Assembly (NCBI RefSeq): GCF_021919125.1
Contig: NZ_CP083439.1
Location: forward strand, 1,302,001-1,366,000
DNA length: 64,000 nt
DNA from: Clavibacter sp. A6099
GTDB taxonomy: Bacteria > Actinomycetota > Actinomycetes > Actinomycetales > Microbacteriaceae
Direction: 5' to 3'
Made by a program: the position numbers and the translations under genes. Shown in pieces: positions 16,718 through 27,700 of this stretch (position 1 is the first letter of the stretch; each line of letters starts with the position of its first letter). Below the pieces are notes generated by a model, which saw nothing but the letters and a program-made list of their open reading frames with translations, ran no database searches and had not been told where the DNA came from.

Positions 16718-18439
16718 TCAGCGACCGCGGCGGCCCGGGAGGAGCGCCTGCGCGAGGGGGATGACGGAGACGACGAGCAGCACGGTGCCGAGGACCTCGT
16801 CGTCGGGGCGGAGGAGCACGCCGCCCGCCAGGATGCCGCCGAAGACCAGCGCCGAGACCGCGCGGCGGAGGGTGCGCTCGAGGGCGCCGACGCGGCGCTC
16901 GAGCGTGGGATCGCTGATGGGGAGGGCGCCGTCGTCGATGCGGGTGAGCAGCGCGTCGAGCCGGCCGGGGAGGCGGGCGAGCGTGCCGGCGGTGTCCGAG
17001 ACGCGCGTCCCGAGGTCGCGCACGACGTTGCCGCGCTCCTCGCGGATGAGGCGCTGCGCGTAGGGCTCGACGGAGTCCCAGAGGTTGAACGCGGGATCCA
17101 GCGCGCTGCAGACGCCCGAGGTGAGCGACATGGCCCGGATGATGAGCAGGAAGTCGTCCGGGAGCTGGAACGGCAGCGTGCGGACCACCTCCTGGAACTC
17201 GTTCGCGAAGGCGCGGAACTCGCGCGGATCCACTTCGCGCAGCTCGGCGAAGCCCAGGCCGCCGAAGCGCGCGAACAGACGCGTCATGGCGAGCTCGAGC
17301 TGCGTGGTGTCGGCGGACGGCAGCAGCACGCCGATGTCGCGGGCTGCGTCGACGAGCCCCTTGCCGTCGCGCGAGGCGGCGGCGATGAGCATCTTGCGGA
17401 GGCCCCTGCGGGTGCTCGGGGGCACCTCGCCCATCATCCCGAAGTCGATGAAGGTGAGGGTCCAGCCCTGCGCGACGGAGCCGTCCGTGACGGGCGTGAC
17501 GAAGACGTTGCCGGGGTGCGGATCCGCGTGGAAGAAGCCGTCCGCGAAGAGCTGGTCGAACATCACGGCGGCGAACACGGGCGCGACCTCGACGGGGTCG
17601 ATGCCGGCCGCGAGGAGCCCCGCGTGGTCGGTGATCTTGATGGCCGTGACGTCCTCGAGGGTGAGCACGCGGCGGGTGCTGCGCTCCCAGACGATCTCGG
17701 GCACGGCCACGCGCTCGTCCGCGGCGAACATCTCCTGGAAGCGCGCCGAGCTGCGGGCCTCGTGCAGGTAGTCGATCTCCTCGAGGCTCGTCTCGGCGAA
17801 CTCCTCGACGAGCGCGGGCGCGTCCACGCGGTCGGACACGAGGCGCACGTGCGTGAGCCAGCCGCCGATGCGGCGGAGCGCGGCGAGGTCGATCCGGACG
17901 ATGTCGTCGATGCCGGGCCGCTGCACCTTGATGACGGCGCCCGTGAGGCCGGTGTCGGCGGAGTCGAGCGGGCCGAGGATCGCGCGGTGCGCCTGGCCGA
18001 GGGACGCGGCGGCGACGGGCGTCTCGTCGACCCACGCGAAGGCCTCGGCGAGCGGCATGCCCAGCTCGCGCTCGGCGAGCGCGCGGATCTCGGGGAACGG
18101 GACCGCGGGCACCTCGTCCTGCAGGTCCTCGAGCTCGGCCGTGATCTCGGGCGGCAGCACGTCGAGGCGCGAGGACATGAACTGCCCGACCTTGATCATG
18201 AGCCCGCCGAGCTCGACCGCGAGGACGCGGAAGCGGCGGGCGAAGAGCTTCATGCGCCGGGTGCGCGTGCGGTCGGCGATGCGACGGAGACCGACGCGGG
18301 GGAGGAACAGCTCGTACCACCACGTGACCGCGAGGTTCCACGCAGCGAAGCGGAGGATGCGGCGGTAGCGGGCGCGCGTCTCCGGGGCGTCGGCCTCGGG
18401 TTCCGCCCCGGGGACGGCGCCGGCCGTGGCCGCGGTCAC
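16718..18439 (-). CDS. ABC1/UbiB (ADCK) family atypical kinase
   Basis: 573 residues from GTG 18439, which overlaps the stop of the upstream PadR gene (GTGA). All UbiB hallmarks are present: KxGQ motif IKVGQFMSSRLDVLPPE, Ala-rich loop PVAAASLGQAHRA, VIKVQRPGI with the ATP lysine, HADPHPGN catalytic loop and FIDFGMMG. Two hydrophobic segments at the C-terminus (LVFGGILAGGVLL and VLLVVSVIPLAQALL) anchor it to the membrane. Family role: ATPase/kinase supporting isoprenoid quinone or lipid metabolism. In mycobacteria a homologue (Rv3197) sits inside the uvrD2 neighbourhood; here it is about 8 kb away in a PadR-controlled pair. Confidence 0.9.
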   Translation of the reverse strand: MTAATAGAVPGAEPEADAPETRARYRRILRFAAWNLAVTWWYELFLPRVGLRRIADRTRTRRMKLFARRFRVLAVELGGLMIKVGQFMSSRLDVLPPEITAELEDLQDEVPAVPFPEIRALAERELGMPLAEAFAWVDETPVAAASLGQAHRAILGPLDSADTGLTGAVIKVQRPGIDDIVRIDLAALRRIGGWLTHVRLVSDRVDAPALVEEFAETSLEEIDYLHEARSSARFQEMFAADERVAVPEIVWERSTRRVLTLEDVTAIKITDHAGLLAAGIDPVEVAPVFAAVMFDQLFADGFFHADPHPGNVFVTPVTDGSVAQGWTLTFIDFGMMGEVPPSTRRGLRKMLIAAASRDGKGLVDAARDIGVLLPSADTTQLELAMTRLFARFGGLGFAELREVDPREFRAFANEFQEVVRTLPFQLPDDFLLIIRAMSLTSGVCSALDPAFNLWDSVEPYAQRLIREERGNVVRDLGTRVSDTAGTLARLPGRLDALLTRIDDGALPISDPTLERRVGALERTLRRAVSALVFGGILAGGVLLRPDDEVLGTVLLVVSVIPLAQALLPGRRGR

Positions 18440-19008
18440 TCCCGGGCGAGGATCGCGTAGAGGCGGCGACGGGCCGTGTCGAGCTCGGCCACGGCCTCGG
18501 CGACCTGGGCCGGGGTGCCCGTGCGCTGCACCTGCGCCGCGGCCTGCGCGAGCGAGAGGCCGGCCTTCGGGAGCGCGGAGCGGTCGTGGCGGTCGTGCGC
18601 GTCGTGGCCGTGCTCGGAGGCGTCGGCCCACGGCGCGGTGATGCCGTCGCGCCCGACCGCCGAGCGGCCGGCCTCCGTGAGCGCCCAGACCTTGCGGCCG
18701 TCGGTGGTCTCGGCGGCGATGAGGCCCTCGTCGGCGAGGAGCTGGAGCGTCGGGTAGACGGCTCCGGCGTTCGGGGTCCAGGCGCCCGCGGTGCGCTCCT
18801 CGATCTCGTGGATGATGCGGTAGCCGTGCATGGGCTCCTCCGCGAGCAGCGCGAGGACCGCGTGGCGGACGTCATGCGCGCCGGTGCCGTGCCCGGTCGG
18901 GGCGCCGTCGCGCTTGTCGAAGCGCGCGCGGAGCGACTCCATCGCCTGCCACACGCCGTCGGCGGCGTCGCCGAACGCGGATCCTGAGGTGGGGGACGAT
19001 GAGGCCAT
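18436..19008 (-). CDS. PadR family transcriptional regulator
   Basis: 190 residues from ATG 19008, with a good SD (AAGGAG, 6-nt spacing). The winged helix-turn-helix is clear: HAVLALLAEEPMHGYRII, then GAVYPTLQLLADEGLIAAE and DGRKVWALTEAGR. An N-terminal 45-residue Ser/Gly/Asp-rich segment precedes it, and a His-rich stretch (SEHGHDAHDRHDR) lies between the wing and the C-terminal helix. It forms a translationally coupled pair with the downstream UbiB kinase, so it probably autoregulates and controls that kinase. Ligand unknown; the His-rich stretch could bind metal (speculative). Confidence 0.88.
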   Translation of the reverse strand: MASSSPTSGSAFGDAADGVWQAMESLRARFDKRDGAPTGHGTGAHDVRHAVLALLAEEPMHGYRIIHEIEERTAGAWTPNAGAVYPTLQLLADEGLIAAETTDGRKVWALTEAGRSAVGRDGITAPWADASEHGHDAHDRHDRSALPKAGLSLAQAAAQVQRTGTPAQVAEAVAELDTARRRLYAILARE

Positions 19009-19136
19009 GTCGAGCTCCTTGCTGTGGGACGTGCGCGGTGCCTCCGACGATAGGCCGCGCACCTGGTCGCGGACCCTGGAGCGGCCCGTTCGTCAGCGAG
19101 CCGACAGGTCCGCGAGGAGGGGAGGCGCCGCCGGGG

Positions 19137-20129
19137 TCAGCCGACGGCCTGCGCGAAGCCGTTCGCCGGATCCGCGAGGTGCGCGAGAGCCTCCGGCAGG
19201 TCCCGGCCCTTGGCCCGCATCGACTGCGCGTACAGGCGACCCGCGCGGTACGACGAGCGCACGAGCGGGCCGGCCAGGACGCCCAGGAACCCGATCGCCT
19301 CGGCCTCCGCCTTGATCTCCACGAACTCCTCCGGCCGCACCCAGCGCGCGACGGGCAGGTGCCGCGGCGAGGGGCGGAGGTACTGCGTGACCGTGATGAT
19401 GTCGCAGCCCGCGTCGTTCAGGTCGACGAGCGCCTCCGACACCTCCTCGCGCGTCTCGCCCATGCCGAGGATGAGGTTCGACTTGGTGATGAGGCCGGCA
19501 TCGCGCGCCTGGGTGATCACGTCGAGCGAGCGCTCGTATCGGAACGCCGGGCGGATCCGCTTGAAGATGCGCGGCACCGTCTCCACGTTGTGCGCGAAGA
19601 CCTCGGGACGGGAGGAGAAGACCTCGGCGAGCAGGTCTGGGTTCCCGGAGAAGTCGGTGGCGAGGATCTCGACGCCCGTGCCGGGGTTGTCGGCGTGGAT
19701 CCGCCGCACGGTCTCGGCGTGCAGCCACGCGCCCTCGTCGGGAAGGTCGTCGCGCGCCACTCCCGTCACGGTCGCGTAGCGCAGGCCCATGCGGCGCACC
19801 GAGTCGGCGACGCGGCGGGGCTCGTCGGTGTCGTAGTCGGCGGGCTTGCCGGTGTCGATCTGGCAGAAGTCGCAGCGGCGCGTGCACTGCGATCCGCCGA
19901 TGAGGAACGTCGCCTCCCGATCCTCCCAGCACTCGTAGATGTTCGGGCAGGCCGCCTCCTGGCAGACGGTGTGCAGGTCCTCGGTCTTCACGAGCTGCTG
20001 GAGGGCCTGGTACTCGGGCCCCATCCGGGCCGTCGTCTTGATCCACTCCGGCTTCCGCTCGATGGGCGTCTCGGCGTTCCGGACCTCGAGGCGGAGCATG
20101 CGGCGGCCGTCGGGGGCGGCGGCGCTCAT
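19137..20129 (-). CDS. lipA: Lipoyl synthase
   Basis: 330 residues from ATG 20129; ATGA overlap with lipB. Radical SAM enzyme inserting two sulfurs into octanoyl groups on E2/GcvH. Both iron-sulfur clusters are visible: CxxxxCxxxxxC (Cys56, Cys61, Cys67) for the auxiliary cluster and CxxxCxxC (Cys82, Cys86, Cys89 in CTRRCDFC) for SAM cleavage. The C-terminal [10 protein letters not shown] motif carries the serine that ligates the auxiliary cluster. Completes the octanoyl-dependent pathway with lipB. Confidence 0.98.
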   Translation of the reverse strand: MSAAAPDGRRMLRLEVRNAETPIERKPEWIKTTARMGPEYQALQQLVKTEDLHTVCQEAACPNIYECWEDREATFLIGGSQCTRRCDFCQIDTGKPADYDTDEPRRVADSVRRMGLRYATVTGVARDDLPDEGAWLHAETVRRIHADNPGTGVEILATDFSGNPDLLAEVFSSRPEVFAHNVETVPRIFKRIRPAFRYERSLDVITQARDAGLITKSNLILGMGETREEVSEALVDLNDAGCDIITVTQYLRPSPRHLPVARWVRPEEFVEIKAEAEAIGFLGVLAGPLVRSSYRAGRLYAQSMRAKGRDLPEALAHLADPANGFAQAVG

Positions 20130-20827
20130 GCGCGGGCTCCGGCGACGGGGGAGAGGGGAGAGGTCGAGGGCATGGCGGATCCGTTCGAGGAGAGGGCCCG
20201 CACGAGGTGCGGGCGGAGGAGGGGGACGACGTCGGCGGGCGTGACCGTGCGGCCGAGGACGCGGCTCAGCGAGGTGACGCCGGCGTCGCGGATGCCGCAC
20301 GGCACGATGCGGTCGTAGGCGTCGAACGCGTTGCTGCAGTTGAGGGCGAAGCCGTGCATCGTCACGCGCTCGGCGACGCGCACGCCGATGGCGGCGACCT
20401 TCTCGTCGCGGCGGCTCCCGTCGGGCGCTGCGCCGCGGATCCAGACGCCGGAGCGGCCGTCGACGCGGCACGACGCGACGTCGAGGTCGGCGAGGAGGGC
20501 GATGAGCGCGTCCTCGAGGCGGCGCACGTGGGCCACGACGTCGAGGGGCTCGGGCAGCCGGACGATCGGGTAGCCGACGAGCTGCCCCGGCCCGTGCCAG
20601 GTGATGCGTCCGCCGCGGTCGACGTCGATGACCGGCGTGCCGTCGCGCGGCCTGTCCTCCGGCTCCGTGCGTCTCCCCGCGGTGTACACGCCGGGATGCT
20701 CGAGGAGGATGACGGTGTCCTGCGCCCGGCCCGCGACGACGTCGGCATGCAGGGCACGCTGACGCTCGAGGGCCTCGATGTACGGCACGGAGTTGGCGCT
20801 TAGCCCCGTGACGACGATGTCGACCAC
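20126..20827 (-). CDS. lipB: Octanoyl-[ACP]:protein N-octanoyltransferase
   Basis: 233 residues from GTG 20827. Transfers octanoate from ACP to lipoyl domains. Motifs: [17 protein letters not shown] (71-87), EKVAAIG with catalytic Lys143, HGFALNC, and PCGI with catalytic Cys177. The C-terminal 20 residues are low complexity. A -10-like TACACT sits 6 nt before the GTG, suggesting a leaderless transcript covering lipB-lipA. Confidence 0.97.
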   Translation of the reverse strand: MVDIVVTGLSANSVPYIEALERQRALHADVVAGRAQDTVILLEHPGVYTAGRRTEPEDRPRDGTPVIDVDRGGRITWHGPGQLVGYPIVRLPEPLDVVAHVRRLEDALIALLADLDVASCRVDGRSGVWIRGAAPDGSRRDEKVAAIGVRVAERVTMHGFALNCSNAFDAYDRIVPCGIRDAGVTSLSRVLGRTVTPADVVPLLRPHLVRALSSNGSAMPSTSPLSPVAGARA

Positions 20828-20833
20828 GCGGCC

Positions 20834-20839
20834 AGTGTA
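20834..20839 (-). promoter_or_regulatory. -10 element TACACT, leaderless lipB
   Basis: TACACT on the minus strand with a 6-nt gap to the GTG start of lipB and no SD. Fits the leaderless pattern seen repeatedly in this window. Confidence 0.5.
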
Positions 20840-20930
20840 GGCGCACGGCCAGCGGGCGCCGAGGCACGGGCGGCGCGCGACGCGACGGGACGTTGCCCGG
20901 GGACGCGGGGGAGCGGAGGATGGATCCTCG

Positions 20931-21839
20931 ATGACCGACTCCGCCGCTCCCGCCGCCCTGCCCGCCTCGCCCGACCCTCTCGTCCCCGACCGTCCTGTCC
21001 GCGCCGCGCGCGCCCAGCACGTCCTCGAGGTGACCCGCACGGAGCGGCTCAGCCCGCACCTCGTCCGCGTGCACCTCGGCGGCGAGGGGACGCGGGCCCT
21101 CCTGGAGCAGGCCGTCCCCGAACGTCTCGCCGCGACCGACGCCTACGTGAAGCTGATGCTGCCTCAGCCGGGATCCGGCCTCGTGCCGCCGTTCGACCTG
21201 CCCGCCCTCCGGGACACGCTGCCGCCCGAGGCGCTGCCCGCTGTGCGCACCTACACGCTGCGCCACGCGGATCCGGCCGTGGGCACGTGCGCGATCGACT
21301 TCGTGGTGCACGGCGACGAGGGGCTCGCGGGGCCGTGGGCGGCGACCGCGCAGCCCGGGGACCTGATCGCGGCGAGCGGTCCCGGCGGCCTGTTCCGGCC
21401 GGCCGACGACCCCTCGGTCGCGCGGCTGCTGATCGGGGACGACTCGGCCGTGCCGGCGATCGCCGCGGCGCTCGCCGCGATGCCCGCGGACGCGACGGGC
21501 GTCGCGCTCCTCGAGGTGGAGGGTCCCGCCGACGAGCTCCCGCTCGCGCACCCGGCCGGTCTCGAGCTGCGCTGGATCCACCGCTCCCGCACGGCCGACG
21601 CCGTGCCGGGCGCGCCCCTCGTCGACGCCGTACGCGCGCTCGAGCGGCCGGACGGCGAGGTCGAGGTCTTCGCGCACGGCGAGCGCGGCGCGATGAAGGA
21701 GATCCGCGCGCTCCTGCAGGACGGCTGGGGCCTCGACCGGCGTGCCCTCTCGCTCTCGGCCTACTGGGCGCTCGGCCGCGCGGAGGACCGCTTCCAGGCG
21801 GAGAAGCGCGAGCCGGTGGGGGCGATCTTCGCGGACTGA
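20931..21839 (+). CDS. Siderophore-interacting protein (FAD/NAD(P)H ferric reductase)
   Basis: 302 residues of the SIP/ViuB family, which reduces ferric siderophores in the cytosol. The FAD-binding motif RTYTLRH (106-112) sits in the N-terminal barrel, followed by [16 protein letters not shown] and [12 protein letters not shown]. The NAD(P)-binding half starts [15 protein letters not shown], and the C-terminal family motif is [13 protein letters not shown]. No siderophore transporter is adjacent, so it probably acts with an importer elsewhere. Divergent from lipB. Confidence 0.92.
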   Translation: MTDSAAPAALPASPDPLVPDRPVRAARAQHVLEVTRTERLSPHLVRVHLGGEGTRALLEQAVPERLAATDAYVKLMLPQPGSGLVPPFDLPALRDTLPPEALPAVRTYTLRHADPAVGTCAIDFVVHGDEGLAGPWAATAQPGDLIAASGPGGLFRPADDPSVARLLIGDDSAVPAIAAALAAMPADATGVALLEVEGPADELPLAHPAGLELRWIHRSRTADAVPGAPLVDAVRALERPDGEVEVFAHGERGAMKEIRALLQDGWGLDRRALSLSAYWALGRAEDRFQAEKREPVGAIFAD

Positions 21840-22004
21840 CGACGCCGCCGAGCCGTCGGGGGAGAGGAGCCCGCCTGTGCGATCTGCGCCCGCGACTCCT
21901 CGCCCGCTCCCTACGATCGCGGAGGTCGTGCCTCCCGAGGCGTCCTCCGCCCGAGGCCGGCCCGCTCGACGACAGCGCATGTCGCTGACCCGGGAGAGCG
22001 CACC

Positions 22005-22598
22005 ATGTGGATCGACGACGACGGCACCGTGTCGTCCATGTGGGTGAGCGGGTCGTTCCGCCTCCTGCCGTGGCGGGCCCGCTGGGCCCTCTGGACCGCG
22101 GAGCCCGAGGAGCTCGACGAGCTGTCGGACGACGTGACCGCGCTCGAGACCGCCGTCGGGAACGCCGCCTCCTGCCGTCGGGAGTGGCCGGACCAGTCGG
22201 CGTACCGCATGCGGGAGATCCCGCGTGAGCTGCTCGGCGGATTCCGCGGCCTGCGCGACCTCGCCGACGTGCGCGAGCACCTGCTGTCCTTCCCGCTGGC
22301 GCTGTCCATGCAGTGGCAGACGGATGCGGTGCAGGTGGCGGTCGACGTCGTCGACACCGTCCGCCGCAGCACGCGTCGCCGCCTGCTCGCGCGCGGCGCA
22401 CACGCCCTGGCGTCGCGGCTCCGGATCCCGGTGATGGGCGGTTCGAGGACCGCCCCGCCCCGGGCCCGGCGCATCGCCCCGCTGGACGCGTGCTCGGCGC
22501 CCGGGCAGCTCGTGGACGATGACGGCGAGCCGCTGCACGATCCCTCGCGTGTAGAGCGGCTCGCCGCCTCGCCATCCCGAGCGGCGCGATGGCGGTGA
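22005..22598 (+). CDS. Hypothetical protein
   Basis: 197 residues, family not recognised. The first half ([20 protein letters not shown]...) looks like a small folded domain with Trp-rich start and several acidic helices. The C-terminal 60 residues are Arg/Ala/Pro-rich and possibly disordered. No signal peptide or membrane segment. No strong SD. Followed 52 bp later by another unrecognised gene on the same strand, so they may be co-transcribed. Codon use resembles the neighbours. Confidence 0.6.
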   Translation: MWIDDDGTVSSMWVSGSFRLLPWRARWALWTAEPEELDELSDDVTALETAVGNAASCRREWPDQSAYRMREIPRELLGGFRGLRDLADVREHLLSFPLALSMQWQTDAVQVAVDVVDTVRRSTRRRLLARGAHALASRLRIPVMGGSRTAPPRARRIAPLDACSAPGQLVDDDGEPLHDPSRVERLAASPSRAARWR

Positions 22599-22650
22599 AG
22601 ACGGCGGCACGCCGCACGTGCGCCGAGGCGCATGTCGCCGGGAGGCCGGC

Positions 22651-23172
22651 ATGATCTTCCCGTGGCGCCGCCGCCCGCACGTCGTGACGGAGCCGGAGCC
22701 CCGCCTCTGCCACCTCCGCAACCCCGCCGTCCCGCCGTCCGACGAGTGGCTGCCGTCCGGCATCGCCGGTCGGATCCGGTTGCCCGGGTACCCGCACCCG
22801 TGGGTGATGGCGCGGCGCAACACGAACGACTTCTGGCTCCGTGACGACGCCTACCGCCTGATGCTCCCGGAGGACGAGTTCCGCTACGGGGAAGGCGAGG
22901 ACCAGTGGATGGTCGGCAGCGCCGAGTCGGCGAGCGAGCCGTGGCCGCAGGGATCGCTCATCGACGTCGTCACGACCGTGCTGGATGTCGAGTGGGACGC
23001 GTCCCCGGAGGCGTGGGAAGAGGCCCGCGCGTGGTTCGTGCGGGCTTCGATGCGCCGATGGGAGAGCTTCACCACGGAGGAGCGCCGGTCGCTGGAGAGG
23101 CTCGTCGGCCGGCGCGAGGGGAAGACCAGCCACGGGTACTTCGACGTCGGTCCCTTCGTCGGTCCCCTCTGA
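22651..23172 (+). CDS. Hypothetical protein
   Basis: 173 residues from ATG 22651, which has a ggagg SD with 5-nt spacing and is preferred over ATG 22618. Soluble, acidic, with many Trp residues ([60 protein letters not shown]). No membrane segment or signal peptide and no family recognised. Probably a lineage-restricted gene. Confidence 0.65.
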   Translation: MIFPWRRRPHVVTEPEPRLCHLRNPAVPPSDEWLPSGIAGRIRLPGYPHPWVMARRNTNDFWLRDDAYRLMLPEDEFRYGEGEDQWMVGSAESASEPWPQGSLIDVVTTVLDVEWDASPEAWEEARAWFVRASMRRWESFTTEERRSLERLVGRREGKTSHGYFDVGPFVGPL

Positions 23173-23300
23173 GCCCGGGCGCGGGTGGCATGACGCGGGG
23201 GCGCGTACGGCGGCGCCCCGCGGATCCGGCATGCTGTTCCCTGCGCGTGATGCGGCACGACCGCCCGCGCGGATCCCGTCCCCCCACCCCGGAGACCGCC

Positions 23301-23963
23301 ATGACCGCTTCCGCGTCCGAGCCCCTTCCCACGCCGATCGCCCCCTCGTCCGACGGGCCGACGACCGCGGGGATCCCGCACTCCGTCGCGGAGGACGTGC
23401 TCGGGATCCTCACCGGCACCTTCGTCGCGTCGTTCGGGCTGTTCCTGCTGCGCGACGCCGGCGCGGTCACGGGCGGCACCGCGGGCCTCGCTCTGCTGCT
23501 GAGCTACACGGGCGTGCTGCCGTTCGGGGTGCTGTTCTTCGTGGTCAACGCGCCCTTCTTCGCGCTCGCGGTGTGGAAGAAGGGGTGGCGGTTCACGATC
23601 CGCACGGCCATCTCGGTCGCGCTCGTGTCGGTGTTCTCGACCCTCCACCCGGCGATGGTCACGGGGCTCGAGCTGCAGCCGATCTACGGCGTGCTCGCGG
23701 GGAACCTGCTCGTGGGGATCGGGCTGCTCGTGGTCTTCCGCCACGGATCCAGCCTCGGCGGGTTCAACATCGTCGCGCTCATCGTGCAGGAGCGCTTCGG
23801 GTTCCGGGCCGGGTACGCGCAGATGATCCTCGACGTGATCGTGATCCTGCTGGGCCTCACGGTCGTGTCAGTCGGCGGCGTCGTCATGTCGGCGCTCGGC
23901 GCGGTGCTCCTCAACCTGGTGCTCGCGCTCAACCACCGGCCGGGGCGCTACACCGGGATCTGA
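23301..23963 (+). CDS. YitT family integral membrane protein
   Basis: 220 residues, about six hydrophobic helices. The family pattern is clear: GTFVASFGLFLLRDAGAVTGGTAGLALLL near the start, PFGVLFFVVNAPFFALA, LQPIYGVLAGNLLVGIGLLVVFRHGSSLGGFNIVA, then YAQMILDVIVILL. Function of YitT proteins is not settled (putative transporter). The usual cytosolic C-terminal DUF2179 domain is absent, so this is the short form. Convergent with the DUF3817 gene. Confidence 0.85.
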   Translation: MTASASEPLPTPIAPSSDGPTTAGIPHSVAEDVLGILTGTFVASFGLFLLRDAGAVTGGTAGLALLLSYTGVLPFGVLFFVVNAPFFALAVWKKGWRFTIRTAISVALVSVFSTLHPAMVTGLELQPIYGVLAGNLLVGIGLLVVFRHGSSLGGFNIVALIVQERFGFRAGYAQMILDVIVILLGLTVVSVGGVVMSALGAVLLNLVLALNHRPGRYTGI

Positions 23964-23973
23964 TCCGCGGCGC

Positions 23974-24477
23974 TCAGCCGCGCGATGCGGCGCTGCCCGA
24001 CGCCGCCGCCGCGTGCGCCCGTCCGTCGACCGCGTCAGCCGGCTGCCGCAGGTACCCGCGGCGACGCAGCCCGACCTCCAGCGGCAGTGTCGCGAGCGGC
24101 GGGATCGCCGCGACGCCCGCGAGCAGCGCGGGCTTCCACCCCCACCGGAGGCGGATGGCGGCGACGGCCGTGACGATCACGTAGAGCACGAACGCCGCCC
24201 CGTGCAGGCGGCCGAAGACGAAGACGCCGAGCTCGGTCGTCTCCGTCACGTACTTGAGGAACATGCCCACGAGGAGGCCAGTCCACGTGATCGCCTCGAC
24301 GATCGCGACGACGGCGAACAGTCGTCCGAGGCGCGACGGGCGGTCGGAGCGGTCGCGCGTGCCGCGGACGAGCGCGGCGAAGCCGGGAGCCGGTGAGCCG
24401 GGGGAGACGGGCGACCCCGCAGGGCGGGCCCCGGGCTCGGCGTGCGGGGCGGCGTCGGGATGCGGGGCGTTCGTCAT
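23974..24477 (-). CDS. DUF3817 domain membrane protein
   Basis: 167 residues. After a 45-residue Pro/Gly-rich cytosolic start come three hydrophobic helices with the DUF3817 pattern: LFAVVAIVEAITWTGLLVGMF, GRLHGAAFVLYVIVTAVAA and KPALLAGVAAIPPLATLPLE. It ends with an Ala/Ser-rich tail. DUF3817 proteins are common small actinobacterial membrane proteins, sometimes linked to acyltransferase systems; function unknown. Confidence 0.85.
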   Translation of the reverse strand: MTNAPHPDAAPHAEPGARPAGSPVSPGSPAPGFAALVRGTRDRSDRPSRLGRLFAVVAIVEAITWTGLLVGMFLKYVTETTELGVFVFGRLHGAAFVLYVIVTAVAAIRLRWGWKPALLAGVAAIPPLATLPLEVGLRRRGYLRQPADAVDGRAHAAAASGSAASRG

Positions 24478-24703
24478 GGGGCCTTCCGGGGCAGGGGGAT
24501 CCTCCGGGGATCCGACGGGCGGGGCAGGTCGGGGCCAGGGTACGGGGCCGCGTCGGGCGGGAGCTGGGACGCGGACCGGCACGGGCGAGCAGCGCGCGGG
24601 CCTCTGCGCCCATGCGAGGGGCATGTGCATCCCCTGTGAGCGGGGCGTGCGCGAGGTCCTCACCGGACACGTGTCACGCATCACCGCGGCCATGTGCAAC
24701 CAT

Positions 24704-24720
24704 TTCCACATGAGGTGGAA
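24704..24720. promoter_or_regulatory. Inverted repeat TTCCAC-N5-GTGGAA upstream of the Ig-repeat esterase
   Basis: A 6-bp inverted repeat with a 5-nt centre inside a relatively AT-rich patch, 27 nt before the likely TTG start at 24748. The 270-bp gap 24478-24747 otherwise holds no recognisable gene. It is a candidate operator. No factor can be named. Confidence 0.35.
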
Positions 24721-24747
24721 TTCGCCTCGACGATCTGGGGGGATCAA

Positions 24748-27700
24748 TTGGGGGAGCACCACTCTGCCGTCCGCCGTGCCTCGACACGGGGGATGCGCAG
24801 CGCATCCGCACGCGCACGTCTCATCGCCGCCATCACGGGGCTCAGCCTCGGGGTGACGCTGCTCGTCGCCGTCGAGCCGACCGCGGCTCCGGCCGAGGCC
24901 GCGATGGCGGGCACCGCGGCATCGTTGGCGCGCGTCGTCGCGCCCAGCACGAGCGTCGTGTCGCCGGCCGCGACCGACGGCGCGCCGACCACCGCGTCGA
25001 TGATGCGGCTGCTGCAGGCCACCGCGGCCGCGGCGCCGTTCACCGCGACGCCCGCGCCCGTCATCACCGGCAAGGCCGTCATCGGGCAGCGCCTGCTCGC
25101 CACCACCGCGCGCTGGACGCCGACCGCCACGACGAGCACGTACGCGTGGCTCGTCGACGGCGTGCCCGTGAGCGGGCAGACGAGCACCGCGTACACGGTG
25201 CGCGCAGCCGACGCGGGATCCGTCATCACGGTCGCCGTGACCGGCAGTCGCTCCGGCTACGACACGACCACCCAGACCAGCGCGCCGACCGCGGCCGTGC
25301 CGACGCCCGTCGTCGCGTCGTTCACGGCTGCTCCGACGCCCACCATCTCCGGATCCCCGCAGGTCGGCTTCACGCTCACCGCGCGCGCCGGCACCTGGAC
25401 CCCGTGGCCGACCTTCTCCTACTCGTGGACCCGCGACGGCGTGCTGATCGCCGGCCAGACCGGCGTCACCTACCGCGTCACCGAGGCGGATCGAGGCACG
25501 GCGCTCGCCGTGACGGTGACCGGCACCAAGACCGGATACTCGACGACGACCCGGACGAGCGACGCGATGAGCGTGCCGGGCGCGACGCCCACCGCCGCGC
25601 CGACCGCCGCGCCGACGACGGCTCCGACGCCGACGCCGACGGCCGCTCCGACTCAGGCGCCCACGCCGACCCCGACCCCGACGGTCGCGCCGACGCAGGA
25701 CCCGACGCCCACGCCGACCCCGACGGTCGCCCCCACGACCGCGCCCACGCCGACGCCGACCACGCCCGCCGCCGCGCCCTTCACGGCCGCCGCGACGCCC
25801 ACCATCGCCGGCACCGCGCGCGTGGGCTTCACGCTGTCCGCGCGCGCCGGGGTGTGGACCCCGTGGCCCACGTTCTCCTACGCGTGGCTCCGCGACGGGG
25901 TCGTGATCGCCGGCCAGACCGGCGTGACCTACCGCGTGCAGGCCGGGGACGCGGGATCCCGCATCAGCGTCACCGTGACGGGCACGAAGACCGGCTACGC
26001 GACGCAGGCCCTGACGAGCGCGGAGCTCCAGGTCCCGGCCGCGAGCACGCCGACGCCGACGCCCACGCCGGCGCCGACGACGCCCGCGCCGACCCCGACG
26101 CCGAGCACGCCGACGCCCACCCCGACCGCGACGCCGGGCACGCCGACGCCGACGCCCACGCCGACCGCGACGACGCCCGTCCCGACCCCGGAGCCCACCG
26201 CCCCGACCGAGGACGCGCCGTTCTCGGCCGCCGCCACCCCGTCCATCGCCGGGACCGCCCGCGTCGGCTTCACGCTGTCCGCGCGCGCCGGGGTCTGGAC
26301 GCCGTGGCCGACCTTCTCCTACCAGTGGACCCGCGACGGCGTCGCCATCGACGGCCAGACCGCCGTCACCTACCGCGTGCAGGAGGGCGACCAGGGCACC
26401 ACCATCGCCGTGATCGTCACCGGCACGGAGACCGGCTACGTCACCCAGGCGATCCCGAGCGACGGCCTCCTCGTGCCCCTGCCCGAGTCGACGCCGGAGC
26501 CCACCGTGCCCACGCCGGACCCGACGCCCGCCCCCGACGTCGCGTTCGAGACCGTCGGCACCCCGTCCATCACCGGCCTCGGCCGCGTGGACTACACGCT
26601 CAACGCCAAGTCCGGCACGTGGTCGCCGTGGCCGTCCTTCTCCTACGCGTGGCTGCGCGACGGCGTCGCGATCCCCGACCAGACCGGCGCGAGCTACCGG
26701 GTCGTCGCGAGCGACGTGGGCACGAGCATCTCGGTCGCCGTCACCGGCACCAAGACCGGGTACGTCACGCAGACCGTGACGAGCCCCGGCGTCGCCGTCG
26801 TGGCGACGCCCGTCACCCCGCCGCCGCCCGCGCCGTCCGTGCCGTTCGAGGCGACGGCCGCGCCGGTGATCCAGGGATCGCCCGTCGCCGGCAGCCCCTT
26901 GCGGGTCGAGACGCCCGCGTGGACGCCGGAGGCCACCGCCTACACCTACGCGTGGGCCCGCGACGGCGTCACCGTGCTCGGCGCGACCGACGCGACGTAC
27001 ACCGTGCGCCGCGCGGACGCCGGGTCGCGGATCACCGTGACGGTCACCGGCACGCGCTCCGGCTACAAGGCGACGAGCCTGACGAGCGAGCCGACCGCGG
27101 TCGTGGTCGACGCCCTCGACCTGCCGCCCGCCGAGCCCGCGCCGTCGCCCGACGACCAGCCGTTCACGGACGCGCCGAGCCCGACCATCACGGGAGACGC
27201 GAGCGTCGGATCCACCCTCACGGCCGAGACTCCCGCGTGGACGCCCGAGGCCACCGCCTTCTCCTACGTGTGGCAGCGCAACGGCGTCGTGGTGCCCGGC
27301 CGCACCGCTTCGACCTACGTGCCGGCTCCGCGCGACGCCGGATCGCAGGTCACCGTGACCGTCACCGGGAGGGCCGACGGCTTCGCGCCGACGTCCCGCA
27401 CCTCCGTGCCGCGTCAGATCGCATCGACCGGCGAGGGCTACGACGTCGTCGTGATCCTCGGCCAGTCGAACGCGCAGGGCGTCGGGACCGGCTGGGATCC
27501 GTCCATCGACGTCAGCGTGCCCGGGCTCGACCAGCTCGCCGGCAGCGGCGCCAAGGCCGGGCAGATCGTGCCCGCCAAGGACTCGCTCAGCCACGTGACG
27601 ACCTGGACGACCTCCGGCGGCGTGCAGGCCGTCGGCCCCGGGATGGAGCTCGGCCGGCACATGCTCGCCGACGCCCGCCCGGGCCGGAAGGTGCTCCTCG

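Noticed and set aside
19137-22823. 1228-codon frame upstream of lipA
   Set aside because: Only the final 330 codons from ATG 20129 are lipA; the rest overlaps lipB and the SIP gene in antisense and lacks family features.
25590-26210. CRISPR-like repeat tracts
   Set aside because: The repeats are in-frame codons for TP/APT linkers with no uniform unit or spacers.
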